Shown: positions 43,217-51,298 of the stretch, piece by piece
How the letters are laid out: every line of letters begins with the position of its first letter
How positions within the stretch are numbered: position 1 is the first letter of the stretch
Source of the DNA: Acidobacteriaceae bacterium
Lineage (GTDB): Bacteria; Acidobacteriota; Terriglobia; Terriglobales; Acidobacteriaceae
Direction of reading: 5' to 3'
NCBI GenBank assembly: GCA_003151335.1
Contig: PLXE01000091.1
Coordinates: forward strand, 120,983 to 184,982
DNA length: 64,000 bases
Made by a program: the position numbers and the translations under genes
Notes under the pieces: model-generated
Database searches by the model: none
What the model was told of the DNA's origin: nothing
The model's input: only the letters and a program-made list of their open reading frames with translations

Positions 43217-43819
43217 GTCGGGTTAGAGGCGGACACAGTGACGGCGGGGCCGATGTCGGTATCATTCCGTCCGCTGCCAAGCGGATCTTCGACCGTGCGG
43301 CAGTCGCGCTGTGGCCCACTAGGTGGAATTCCACCACCCGTAGTGGATCATTTGGCATTTGTTTGGCTGCCGGTCTGTTCCCAAATGACTCGGGCCGAAT
43401 GGGACTTTACACGGCAGCACAGGAATTCGGAGCGAGAAAGTGCTGTTAATAACAAAAGACTTATTGGCTTCGTTTCGCAAATGCTCATCGTCGAGCCTTT
43501 CGGATCAATCTTAAGCTCTTGTACCCCACTTTGCCGGAGGCGCTGCCGCTCAATGCTAAGGGCCAAGATTCACCGCCCCGTCAATCTGGCAGAGTGGCTG
43601 GCGCTAGCCACAGCGCCTCTGCGGGAGGCGCCTCTTTCACCCGCGAGATTGTGCTGGCCGCTCAACTGCCCTGCCGCACCGCGACCTGCTGACCGTTTCT
43701 GGCTGCCACGGCTCTTGTCATGGATCGACGCCGGTCACCAGCGACGACCTTTTGCTGGGTCTGGGACCATCCGCACCATGAAGGTGGATCGACAATAAGA
43801 AGCAGATCTGGAGGATTCC
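43217..43819. other. gene-poor stretch left of the recombination cassette
   Basis: In these 603 bases I see no supported gene. Open frames exist but lack any family signal and have no ribosome site. The 12-mer ATCCGCACCATG occurs both here (43769) and in the GDSL remnant (42927), which may be chance. Confidence 0.5.
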
Positions 43820-44074
43820 TTACTTCGTCCTCAGCTTCTGTTTGGCGACCAGGCGCTGAATAAACTTAGGCCCATCCTTCTTGTAGGCCTCAACGCCTTC
43901 AACTAACAGCAACTCGCAGATCTGCGAAATGCTTCTCGCTTCGCTGGCAGCGATTTCCTGAATCTCGTCCTTCAAACTGGGCGAGACCCGAAACGCCAAG
44001 AACTGCTTGTTTATAGCCACGAAACGAATATATCCGCTTGGAAAAGAAGAAACAATCAGGAATTTATATTGCAT
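43820..44074 (-). CDS. ribbon-helix-helix-like regulator candidate
   Basis: This protein has up to 84 residues. The core is NKQFLAFRVSPSLKDEIQEI then ASEARSISQICELLLVEGVE: a strand followed by two helices as in Arc/CopG regulators, with a basic tail (RLVAKQKLRTK). The ATG at 44074 lies inside an inverted-repeat zone; a GTG at 44020 is a second possible start and would give a compact 66-residue protein. It is divergent from the annealing-protein gene and is the likely regulator of the cassette. Confidence 0.6.
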   Translation of the reverse strand: MQYKFLIVSSFPSGYIRFVAINKQFLAFRVSPSLKDEIQEIAASEARSISQICELLLVEGVEAYKKDGPKFIQRLVAKQKLRTK

Positions 44075-44075
44075 T

Positions 44076-44120
44076 CAAGCATATCGTATGTTATCGTTTA
44101 TATATAAATCGATATGCTTG
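44076..44120. promoter_or_regulatory. operator-like inverted repeat between divergent genes
   Basis: CAAGCATATCG (44076-44086) and CGATATGCTTG (44110-44120) are perfect 11-bp arms around a 23-base AT-rich centre (TTATCGTTTATATATAAAT). One arm abuts the regulator start, the other abuts the GGAGG ribosome site of the first operon gene. Both divergent promoters must lie here. Confidence 0.75.
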
Positions 44121-44131
44121 GAGGTTTTTAA

Positions 44132-44929
44132 ATGAGCGAGTCTGAAGCACGACGCTCCAGTGCACGCCCGCGGAGGAACTACCCTCTGGTACGGGAAAAC
44201 TTGCGGTTCGCCCGCCGGCTGATTGCTGGTACTTTGCCCATTCGATTGGCCGAGCCGCTGAAAACTCTATCTCAGGATTTTGACTTTTCTCTGCGTAGAG
44301 GTGAACTCCAGCTCCTCAACAATTCCTGGTACGTGACCCACACGGGTCTTCTTCGCCTGGCGCGGCGCAAGAGATGCCGCGGTATCCACGTCGAGGCTGT
44401 CGATTCTCTGTGTGATTCCGCGGCGAATCGTTTCGTACTCAAGGCGACGGTGTATCCGTCCAAAGATTCCGCCGGTTTCGTCGGCTACGGCGATGCTGAC
44501 CCTTCCAACGTATCTCTGCTGGTCCGCGGCGCCGAGATGCGCATCGCAGAAACTCGAGCCGTCAATCGTGCCCTGCGCAAGGCGTATGGCATCGGGATTT
44601 GCTCGGTCGAGGAAATCGGATCGACTTCTGGTTCTACCGCGACAGCTTCGGATCCGCATAAGTTTCCACCCCAAAATACCAACGGCAACGGAAATGGTCA
44701 TAAGGTCCGCGACCGACTCTGCCAGATCATCCGCCAGCACAAACTCGATCCCGAACTGGTGAAAGCCTACGCCGTCGACTTCTGCGGTACCAAAGCCCTG
44801 AAAGACGCTACCCGCGAACAGGTCGAAAGCTTCGTGCAGCAGCTGGCAGACGCGGCCAAGAGGGACCGTGATGGCCTGCTCTGTCAGCTCAACAGCTATG
44901 CACCATCAAGCCAGGAGGTGGCGGGATGA
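44132..44929 (+). CDS. Rad52/RecT-superfamily single-strand annealing protein candidate
   Basis: This 265-residue protein starts at an ATG with TTGGAGG 8 nt upstream. The central region FVLKATVYPSKDSAGFVGYG followed by DADPSNV and AEMRIAETRAVNRALRKAYG resembles the strand and helix of Rad52- and Sak-type annealing proteins, in which a GYGDASP-like turn precedes an AETRAxxRAL helix. A Gly/Asn linker (NTNGNGNGHK) leads to a helical C-terminal domain (about 195-255). Annealing activity is inference from this pattern and from the nuclease in the same operon. It overlaps the next gene by 4 nt. Confidence 0.6.
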   Translation: MSESEARRSSARPRRNYPLVRENLRFARRLIAGTLPIRLAEPLKTLSQDFDFSLRRGELQLLNNSWYVTHTGLLRLARRKRCRGIHVEAVDSLCDSAANRFVLKATVYPSKDSAGFVGYGDADPSNVSLLVRGAEMRIAETRAVNRALRKAYGIGICSVEEIGSTSGSTATASDPHKFPPQNTNGNGNGHKVRDRLCQIIRQHKLDPELVKAYAVDFCGTKALKDATREQVESFVQQLADAAKRDRDGLLCQLNSYAPSSQEVAG

Positions 44930-45387
44930 AACGTCATGTTCCCGGACTCTTTGACACCGCGCGGGATTCGCACTCCGAGGTTCCAGATGGCATATTTCTC
45001 GTCCGGCTCGATGGGGCGCAACATCGTTGGCAAACCCAGAAGCGCTTTTATCTGATCCGGCTCTCCGTTCTTGAACCCAAGCCGTTCGCCGGGCGCTCGA
45101 TTGTCAGCCGTCTCTACTGCACCCCGAAGGCGATGTGGAAGCTGGGCTGGTTCCTGCGGGATTTTCTCTATGACCCCGAACTGTTGAGCCAGGACGAGGT
45201 CGACGAGCATGCCCTGCGCGGTCTGGTCGGCGTGGTGAAGATCAGCCACACCGTAGTCAACGGCATCTCACTGGTGAACTTCGACGGCTTCGCCCCGGCC
45301 AGCCAGTGGGAAGAGCTGTCCACGTCCGTCCGCGTTCCGCCGGCGAGCAACGATAAGGGCTCGGGGAAGGTGAGGGCATCACGATGA
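44926..45387 (+). CDS. DUF669-like small protein, possible ssDNA-binding partner
   Basis: This 153-residue protein reads PDGIFLVRLDGAQHRWQTQK then RFYLIRLSVLEPKPFAGRSI, an OB-fold-like strand pattern, a helix TPKAMWKLGWFLRDFLYDPE, and HALRGLVGVVKISHTVVNG. This order (strands, KLxxFL helix, LxGxxxxVxV strand) matches phage DUF669-like proteins found beside annealing proteins. It overlaps both neighbours by 4 nt and so should be made in step with them. Binding to DNA is inference. Confidence 0.5.
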   Translation: MKRHVPGLFDTARDSHSEVPDGIFLVRLDGAQHRWQTQKRFYLIRLSVLEPKPFAGRSIVSRLYCTPKAMWKLGWFLRDFLYDPELLSQDEVDEHALRGLVGVVKISHTVVNGISLVNFDGFAPASQWEELSTSVRVPPASNDKGSGKVRASR

Positions 45388-46184
45388 ATTACAGCTACAC
45401 CCAGATTTCCCAGTACCTGACCTGCCCTCGCCGCTACCGCCACCGCTATCTGGATGGCTGGCAGGAGAAAGATGTTCGCGCAGCCATACTCTTCGGCCGC
45501 TGCTTCGAGCAGGCGGTGGCGGCTTTATTCCGCCACGAAGACCCAGCAGCAGCCCTGTTCGAGCAGTGGGCGCCATGTAAGAACCTGGAGCTGACGTACT
45601 CGGGCAACGACACCTGGGACCACATGCTTCAGCAAGGCGTTCAACTGCTCGAGCGCTTCACCCAGGACGGCCGCGTTCAGATTCACCAGCCGCATAGCCA
45701 TCAACAGATCCGATTCACACGTGCGCTGAGTTCTGGCAACAGCTTTGTCGCCTTCGTCGATGCTGTCGGCGAACTGGACAGTACACCCTGTGTGCTGGAG
45801 TGGAAGACCAGCTCCGCCCGCTATCCCGAGGAACCGGACGGCATTGCGGCCCTCGATCCGCAACTGGTCTGCTATTCCTGGATGACGGGGATCAATGAAG
45901 TCGCGCAGGTCGTTTTCGTGCGTAAGCGCATGGTGGAAGTCCAGTATCTCCGGGCTACCATCACCGACCAACAGCGGCAGGAGTTCGAGACCCTGGTCGA
46001 CGACACGGTAGGTCGGATTGAGTCTGTACTGTTCCTGCCGCATAGCGGCATCCGCTTCCCCCAGAACCCCTGTACCACCTGTCCCTTTCTTGGGCTCTGT
46101 CTCGACCAGCGCGATCTGGTGGAGATTGGCCTTATCCGCAAACCGGGAGTCGATCTTGGTCTGTTTGACGAACTTGGTTACTAA
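45384..46184 (+). CDS. Cas4/RecB-like PD-(D/E)XK nuclease with Fe-S cysteines
   Basis: This 266-residue protein starts with SYTQISQYLTCPRRYRHRYL, the RecB-type N-terminus with its first cysteine. Later FVAFVDAVGEL and CVLEWKTSS give the Asp and the E-x-K of the nuclease core. A QLVCYSWM helix corresponds to the QxxxY motif, and the C-terminal CTTCPFLGLC adds three cysteines, making four in the Cas4/AddB pattern that holds a 4Fe-4S cluster. No cas1/cas2 or CRISPR array is near, so the role is probably end resection for the annealing protein. Confidence 0.85.
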   Translation: MNYSYTQISQYLTCPRRYRHRYLDGWQEKDVRAAILFGRCFEQAVAALFRHEDPAAALFEQWAPCKNLELTYSGNDTWDHMLQQGVQLLERFTQDGRVQIHQPHSHQQIRFTRALSSGNSFVAFVDAVGELDSTPCVLEWKTSSARYPEEPDGIAALDPQLVCYSWMTGINEVAQVVFVRKRMVEVQYLRATITDQQRQEFETLVDDTVGRIESVLFLPHSGIRFPQNPCTTCPFLGLCLDQRDLVEIGLIRKPGVDLGLFDELGY

Positions 46185-46194
46185 GTATCCGCCT

Positions 46195-46893
46195 ATGCCG
46201 CCCAAGCTGAATCGCCGCCGCGGTCTGGAGGTCCTGAGCAGGATCGACGCGATCCTAGCCTGGGAAGCCCGCCATGAGAACGAGCGCGATACCAGGTTCG
46301 TGGAACTGGGCAAGTACCTGTGCGAGGTCCGCGCCGGCCAGTACTGGCGGCTGGAGAAGCTGAAGTCGTTCGATGAGTTCCTGGAGCGGCGGTTTCCGGA
46401 GTCCCGAAGGAAGGCCTACTACTTGATGTCGATTCACGAACAGCTTCCGCCCCAGGTGAGGAAGGAACTGAAACAGGTGGGATGGACCAAGGGGCTGGAG
46501 TTGGCCAAGCTGGCGCGCCAGCAGGGTCAGCACTTCGAAAGTGCAACCTGGCTGCACAAAGCCAGACAAATGCCCAAGGCGGAGTTCCAGCGGGAAGTGG
46601 AGAAGGAGCTGACGGGCAAGGACAGCGAGCCTTCGGAACTGATCTATTTCAAAGTCTATAAGAGCCAGATCCCGGTCATCGAGCGGGCGATCGAGGCCGC
46701 GGCTTTGATGCTGGGGACGGACAAGTCTCGGGGCTACTGCCTGGAGATGATCTGTGCGGACTTCCTCGCCGGGGCCTCAATCGACGGCAGCAACCCTCAG
46801 ATCCTGTTGCAATCCATTTCCCGCTACTACAAGTTTCTGCCCAGCCCACAGCAGGAGGCTTTTCGATCTGAGGTCGCCGGGCAAGCCTCGTGA
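46195..46893 (+). CDS. uncharacterised helical protein of the cassette
   Basis: This 232-residue protein starts MPPKLNRRRGLEVLSRIDAI 10 nt after the nuclease. It is mainly helical and charged: LEKLKSFDEFLERRFPESRR, KAYYLMSIHEQLPPQVRKEL, then GWTKGLELAKLARQQG and KARQMPKAEFQREVEKELTG. The layout looks like plasmid or phage regulators with a helix-turn-helix followed by GWxKxxxLA repeats, but I do not recognise the family. The C-terminal domain (about 145-225) has YFKVYKSQIPVIERAIEAAA. It overlaps the HNH gene by 4 nt. Confidence 0.7.
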   Translation: MPPKLNRRRGLEVLSRIDAILAWEARHENERDTRFVELGKYLCEVRAGQYWRLEKLKSFDEFLERRFPESRRKAYYLMSIHEQLPPQVRKELKQVGWTKGLELAKLARQQGQHFESATWLHKARQMPKAEFQREVEKELTGKDSEPSELIYFKVYKSQIPVIERAIEAAALMLGTDKSRGYCLEMICADFLAGASIDGSNPQILLQSISRYYKFLPSPQQEAFRSEVAGQAS

Positions 46894-47141
46894 AGAAAAT
46901 CCCATCCAAGAGCCCGCGACTGAGACTCGATGCGAACAGCTACCACGAACTGCATCGGCAGATCCTGGAGCGCGACGGCTGGCGCTGCCAGGCCTGCGGC
47001 AGCATGCAGAACCTGCAGGTGCATCACCTCAAACTGCGTAGCCGGTCCGGTGGCGACGAGGAACAGAATTTGATCACCTTGTGCGCTGAGTGCCACGAAC
47101 GAGTCCACCGAAAGTCCGGCTACGAGGCTGGTCCTCTGTAG
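46890..47141 (+). CDS. HNH endonuclease (83 aa)
   Basis: This protein contains YHELHRQILERDGWRCQACG, then LQVHHLKLRS, EEQNLITLCAECHERVH: the paired CxxC zinc knuckles and the His-Asn-His core of small McrA-like HNH nucleases. Such short HNH proteins can act as free endonucleases or packaging helpers in phages. It ends the five-gene operon. No terminase is adjacent. Confidence 0.88.
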   Translation: MKKIPSKSPRLRLDANSYHELHRQILERDGWRCQACGSMQNLQVHHLKLRSRSGGDEEQNLITLCAECHERVHRKSGYEAGPL

Positions 47142-47852
47142 GATAGATGAGACCTCCAATAACTCATCTGCCGATCACATGGGCGGGCGCAGCGGCTTCG
47201 CCAAAGTGCGACGCTAAAACTCCAACAAAAGAGCTGCCACAGGTGAAGGTACTACAGCTACTCTGGCCTGAGCGCCTAAGACGTGAATTCTCGGCTGTCG
47301 ATGGGGATGACTATGGCAACCCAGTCGTGCGTCCAAGCTCATTTTTCCGCGCAGTACCGACCGGCAATTGGGCGGTTGCCCTCGCAGGGTCGGGGAATCG
47401 TTCGTTCCGCTGCGGCCTAAGTAAGCGCTCGCCTTAGATTCCCAGTTTGGCACTAGCATCCGATTCATAGGCTCACCACTCGAAAATTCTTTCTTGCGCC
47501 GAGTGATTGATTGGAGGCGATTTTGCTTGACCGATTGCGCAGCTTTCCCTATGCTAGCCAGCGTCGAGCAGAGCCATGGCTCGGCAGCAAATACACTCGG
47601 GCGGAGCAAGTATGCGCTTGCTCTCGTCTGTTTTTCGCTGGGGAGCGGCGAAGTTCTCCGGGTCTCGAGTGGGATGAAGATGTTCGCGAAGTCGCTCGTT
47701 GCGGTACCTCGCCGGACTTTAGGGAAACACCTCATCTAACTGAGGATGGCAGAGCCTTGCCACTCTATAAGTCAAGCTGCCAGCTCAACTAGTTCCCCCA
47801 ATTGAAAGCCATCCACTGAACATTTCAATACACAGCTAGAGGTTAGAAGATT
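47142..47852. other. gene-poor stretch right of the recombination cassette
   Basis: These 711 bases contain several short open frames on both strands, but none has a recognisable domain, ribosome site or neighbour coupling. I see no integrase remnant and no clear direct repeat marking an attachment site. The last 50 bases before 47853 serve as the TetR gene leader (AGAGG before a GTG). Confidence 0.5.
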
Positions 47853-48494
47853 GTGAAAAAGACAGCGGGTAGAAGTGTCACCGAAGTGCGTATCATCGAG
47901 GCCGCTGTTCAGCTCTTCTCCCGTCAGGGGTACAAGGGTACCAGTACGCGGGAGATTGCCCACTTGGCCGAGGTGAATGAAGCCACCCTTTTCCGCTGTT
48001 TCGTTCGCAAAGCCGACCTCTTCTGGGTGGCGGCGGAATCGCGGCTGAACCGGTTGAAGTTGGGGCGAGAGCTGCAGCAGGGCCTGGCGACTGATCTGGA
48101 TCCATCTATCGTTGTTCCCATGCTGGTGACATTCGTGGTGGAGAACATGTCACAGCATCCGGAACTGATGCGGCTTTTGTATGTCGCCGGCTTTGAACTG
48201 CCGGGAGGAGCGGACCGGATGTTCCGTGAGCATCTGGGCCCGATCTTCGACGCGGTGAATGCCTACTTCGGCAGGTGTGCGGCACGCGGCGTAATTTGCG
48301 ATCTGGAACCCACGATCGCCACGCTCGGACTGGCTGGCGCGGTGAGTGCTCACCAAAACCTGCACCACCTCTTTACCGGACGCGACTTGCCGTGGGATGC
48401 TCGCGATGCGGCCCCAGCCTACGCTCAATTCTGGCTGAATGCGCTTCGCCAGCCGGCTCCGACGCGCCAGGTTGTGAATAGCGGTAGTGACTAG
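47853..48494 (+). CDS. TetR/AcrR family transcriptional regulator
   Basis: This 213-residue protein begins with a GTG preceded by AGAGG. The N-terminal HTH is VTEVRIIEAAVQLFSRQGYK then GTSTREIAHLAEVNEATLFR, with YxxF replaced by CFVRKADLFW. The C-terminal ligand domain is variable and its inducer unknown. It lies directly upstream of and in the same direction as the polysaccharide export gene, 83 nt away, so it may control the exopolysaccharide locus. Confidence 0.9.
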   Translation: MKKTAGRSVTEVRIIEAAVQLFSRQGYKGTSTREIAHLAEVNEATLFRCFVRKADLFWVAAESRLNRLKLGRELQQGLATDLDPSIVVPMLVTFVVENMSQHPELMRLLYVAGFELPGGADRMFREHLGPIFDAVNAYFGRCAARGVICDLEPTIATLGLAGAVSAHQNLHHLFTGRDLPWDARDAAPAYAQFWLNALRQPAPTRQVVNSGSD

Positions 48495-48577
48495 ATGACC
48501 ACGCTTCCGGAACACGAGATTTGGCTGCCCGAGCAGAAATTCCTGCTAGGCTTGTTTGCCTCGCCAAGTAGCACTTC

Positions 48578-50953
48578 ATGCCGGACCCAACCTGGGTCCT
48601 GGGGAGATTGAGATTGAAAGTTCTTCCGAAAGTGAATGCCGATTTGCGAAACTACTGGAAGCTTCTTGCCGCGATGATGCCGCTGGTGCTGTTCGCAACT
48701 GTGATGGCGGTTTTGCCGGGCGCCATCGCGCAGGACCGGCAAAACGCACCGGTGAGTCAGGCTTCACCGCCAGCCCAGGCGCCAGCGGAAGGACAACCAC
48801 CGCCCTGCACGTTGACCGCTCCGTGCCCGCCCAACATCGTGCTGGACGACACCCAGACACTGCCAACTGCGAATCCGCCCAATGAGGTGGCTCCTAAGGC
48901 GATGCGGCCGGCGCCCAGAAATCTCCCCAAAGTCGTCGAGCTCACCGACTTTCAGCAGATGGTGCTTGCTTCTCTCGGCAAGTCGCTGCCCATTTACGGG
49001 CTAAGCCTGTTTGAGACCGTGCCCACCACGTTTGCTCCCGTGGATCGCGTCCCCGTCACGGCGGATTACGTTATCGGTCCCGGCGACGAGCTGTTGATCC
49101 GGGCCTGGGGACAGATTGACTTGGATGTCCACACCCGCGTCGATCGCAATGGCAGCATCTTCGTCCCCAAAGTTGGAAACCTGAATGTTGCCGGCCTGAA
49201 GTACGCCCAGGTCGAGGAGTTTCTCAAGTCGCATATCGGGCGCATCTACCAGAATTTCGATTTGAACGTGAGTATGGGCGAGCTGCGCTCGATTGACGTC
49301 TTCGTGGTCGGTCAAGCACGGCGTCCGGGGCGTTATACGGTCAGTTCCCTGAGCACGCTGGCCAATGCGATCTTTGCTTCAGGCGGACCGTCGCCCACTG
49401 GTTCCATGCGCCACATCCAGCTAAAGCGCGGCTCCACGGTGGTCACCGATTTCGATCTCTACGATTTACTGCTCAACGGCGACAAGAGCAAAGATGTCAA
49501 TCTGTTGCCGGAAGATGTGATCTACGTGGCCCCGATCGGGCCCCAGATTGCCATGGGTGGGCAGGTCAACGTGCCGTCTATTTATGAACTCAAAGGGGGA
49601 ACCGACTTAGCGGAAGCTCTTCGCCTGGCTGGCGGGCTGTCCACCACGGCATCTGGCGGCAAAGTCTTTGTGGAACATATTAAGGACCACCAGATGCACA
49701 GCGTGGAGCAAGTCAGTTTGGACGCCGCCGGCTTGGCCCATCCCATCAAAGATGGCGATGTGGTGAATGTCACCCTGGTGTCGCCGCGCTTCGAAAATTC
49801 CGTGACCTTGCGCGGCAACGTCGCCCAACCCGGCCGCTATCCCTGGCATGAAGGCATGCGAATCAGCGATTTGATTCCCAACCGCGAGTTTCTCATTACC
49901 TGGGAATACTGGAAGCAGCAGAATGCTGTGGCCCTGCAGGCGCAGGAAAGCAAAGGCCGGGTGAGCAGTACCACCAACGAGATCAGGCGCAATGCCCCGG
50001 AGATCAACTGGGATTATGCGGTGGTGCAGCGCATGAGCGCGCAAGACCTTTCGACGCAGCTGCTGCCGTTTAACCTGGGCAAGGCCATTCTGGGCAACGA
50101 CGATGCCAGCAATCTAGTGCTCCAACCAAGTGACATCGTCACCGTTTTCTCGCAGGCCGATCTGCGCGTCCCCGAAAACAAGCAGACCAAGCTGGTAAGA
50201 CTGGATGGGGAGTTTGAAGCCGCCGGGATCTACCGGGCACAGCCGGGCCAGAGGCTGCGCGATCTGGTGATGCAGGCGGGAGGACTTAGCCCTTCGGCCT
50301 ATCTTTATGGGGCCGAGTTTACTCGGGAGTCGGCGCGCGTCGAGCAACAAGCACGGCTGGACATGATGATTGCCCAGACCGAGCAACAAGTCGCCCGGCA
50401 GACGGCACAGATGGCACAGAGTGCCAGGACCTCCGACGAGGTGACGGCTGCCAGGGCCGTGCTGGAGGCGCAACGGGCCAGCCTCGATAAGCTTCGCCAA
50501 CTGCGGGCCGACGGCCGCATCGTTTTGAACCTCCATCCCAACGACCAAACCGTGGATGCGATTCCGGACATCACGCTTGAGGACAACGATCAGTTCTTTG
50601 TACCCAGCCGTCCCATCGTGGTGAATGTCGTGGGCGATGTTTACAACCAGGGGTCCTTCATCCAACAACCCGGCAAGACGGTTTCGACGTATTTGCGCAG
50701 CGCCGGAGGTCCCACGCGGGACGCGGACAAGGGCAGGATCTTCGTGGTCCGCGCCAACGGAGCGGTGGTCAGCAAAGATGCCGCTTCGCACTTCTGGTCG
50801 GGAGGGTTTGAGAGCATGGTACTGATGCCAGGCGATAGCATCGTGGTCCCCGAGCAGACCAACAAAGGCAGCCTGCTGCGCGGGATCAAGGACTGGTCGC
50901 AGATCCTGGGAAACGTGGGATTGGCAGCGGCGGCGATCAACGTCCTGAAGTGA
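48578..50953 (+). CDS. polysaccharide export protein with multiple SLBB domains (Wza-like)
   Basis: This 791-residue secreted protein has a signal helix (about 26-52), a Pro-rich stretch, and the Poly_export domain (YVIGPGDELLIRAWGQIDLD, RNGSIFVPKVGNLNVAGLKY). SLBB-type repeats follow: VFVVGQARRPGRYTVSSLST, AMGGQVNVPSIYELKGGTDL, VTLRGNVAQPGRYPWHEGMR, LDGEFEAAGIYRAQPGQRLR and VVGDVYNQGSFIQQPGKTVS. A coiled-coil insert (about 585-645, rich in Gln/Ala/Arg) precedes the last repeat. It should form the outer-membrane or periplasmic export channel. A TTG at 48614 with GGGGAG upstream is an alternative start. Confidence 0.9.
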   Translation: MPDPTWVLGRLRLKVLPKVNADLRNYWKLLAAMMPLVLFATVMAVLPGAIAQDRQNAPVSQASPPAQAPAEGQPPPCTLTAPCPPNIVLDDTQTLPTANPPNEVAPKAMRPAPRNLPKVVELTDFQQMVLASLGKSLPIYGLSLFETVPTTFAPVDRVPVTADYVIGPGDELLIRAWGQIDLDVHTRVDRNGSIFVPKVGNLNVAGLKYAQVEEFLKSHIGRIYQNFDLNVSMGELRSIDVFVVGQARRPGRYTVSSLSTLANAIFASGGPSPTGSMRHIQLKRGSTVVTDFDLYDLLLNGDKSKDVNLLPEDVIYVAPIGPQIAMGGQVNVPSIYELKGGTDLAEALRLAGGLSTTASGGKVFVEHIKDHQMHSVEQVSLDAAGLAHPIKDGDVVNVTLVSPRFENSVTLRGNVAQPGRYPWHEGMRISDLIPNREFLITWEYWKQQNAVALQAQESKGRVSSTTNEIRRNAPEINWDYAVVQRMSAQDLSTQLLPFNLGKAILGNDDASNLVLQPSDIVTVFSQADLRVPENKQTKLVRLDGEFEAAGIYRAQPGQRLRDLVMQAGGLSPSAYLYGAEFTRESARVEQQARLDMMIAQTEQQVARQTAQMAQSARTSDEVTAARAVLEAQRASLDKLRQLRADGRIVLNLHPNDQTVDAIPDITLEDNDQFFVPSRPIVVNVVGDVYNQGSFIQQPGKTVSTYLRSAGGPTRDADKGRIFVVRANGAVVSKDAASHFWSGGFESMVLMPGDSIVVPEQTNKGSLLRGIKDWSQILGNVGLAAAAINVLK

Positions 50954-51022
50954 TTTTGGGGTGTCATCCCGAGCGCCACATGGGCCTGCGACCTACACAT
51001 CGGGATGAAAAACTTTATGGCC

Positions 51023-51226
51023 TGTCATCCTGAGCGACGAGTCCGGTCGCCGTGGCGACCGGACGAGGAGTCGAAGGACTCCTATACTGCCCACTTACTA
51101 TCGAAGGGACCTTTTGGCCGCCAGCGATCCCAGACTTGTCGCTGCCCTAAGACGGCCACACCGTGATTTATGCGGCTATAGGGGTCCTTCGACTCGGTCG
51201 CCGCGGCGACCTCGCTCAGGATGACA
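51023..51226. repeat. MITE/REP-like palindromic repeat, copy B
   Basis: It opens TGTCATCCTGAGCGACGAG and ends CTCGCTCAGGATGACA. Inner arms are GAGTCGAAGGACTCC and GGGGTCCTTCGACTC. The core CCTTTTGGCCGCCAGCGATC to GCGGCTATAGGGGTCC aligns with copy A. Copy B carries about 30 extra bases (around 51080-51108) where TCGAAGG is repeated. A related end GTGTCATCCCGAGCG lies at 50962, so the 345-base gap between the export and chain-length genes is made largely of repeats. Confidence 0.85.
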
Positions 51227-51298
51227 GACAGAAAGCAGCCGGGAATTTCGGTTGCAGCACTCAATAGCTGAAGTCGTCTCAACCCGGAGTTGGTACTT

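Noticed and set aside
43238..43798. A 186-codon frame left of the cassette
   Set aside because: Low-complexity composition, no ribosome site and no recognisable motif; treated as non-coding.
45384..46184. Cas4 of a CRISPR-Cas locus
   Set aside because: No cas1, cas2 or repeat array in the window; the annealing-protein neighbour fits a recombination module better.
47214..47735. A 173-codon minus-strand frame right of the cassette
   Set aside because: No domain, no ribosome site, and competing frames on the other strand of similar length.
43000..47852. A complete prophage or integrative element
   Set aside because: No integrase, terminase, capsid, relaxase or clear flanking direct repeat was found; ATCCGCACCATG occurring twice (42927 and 43769) is too short to count as an attachment site.
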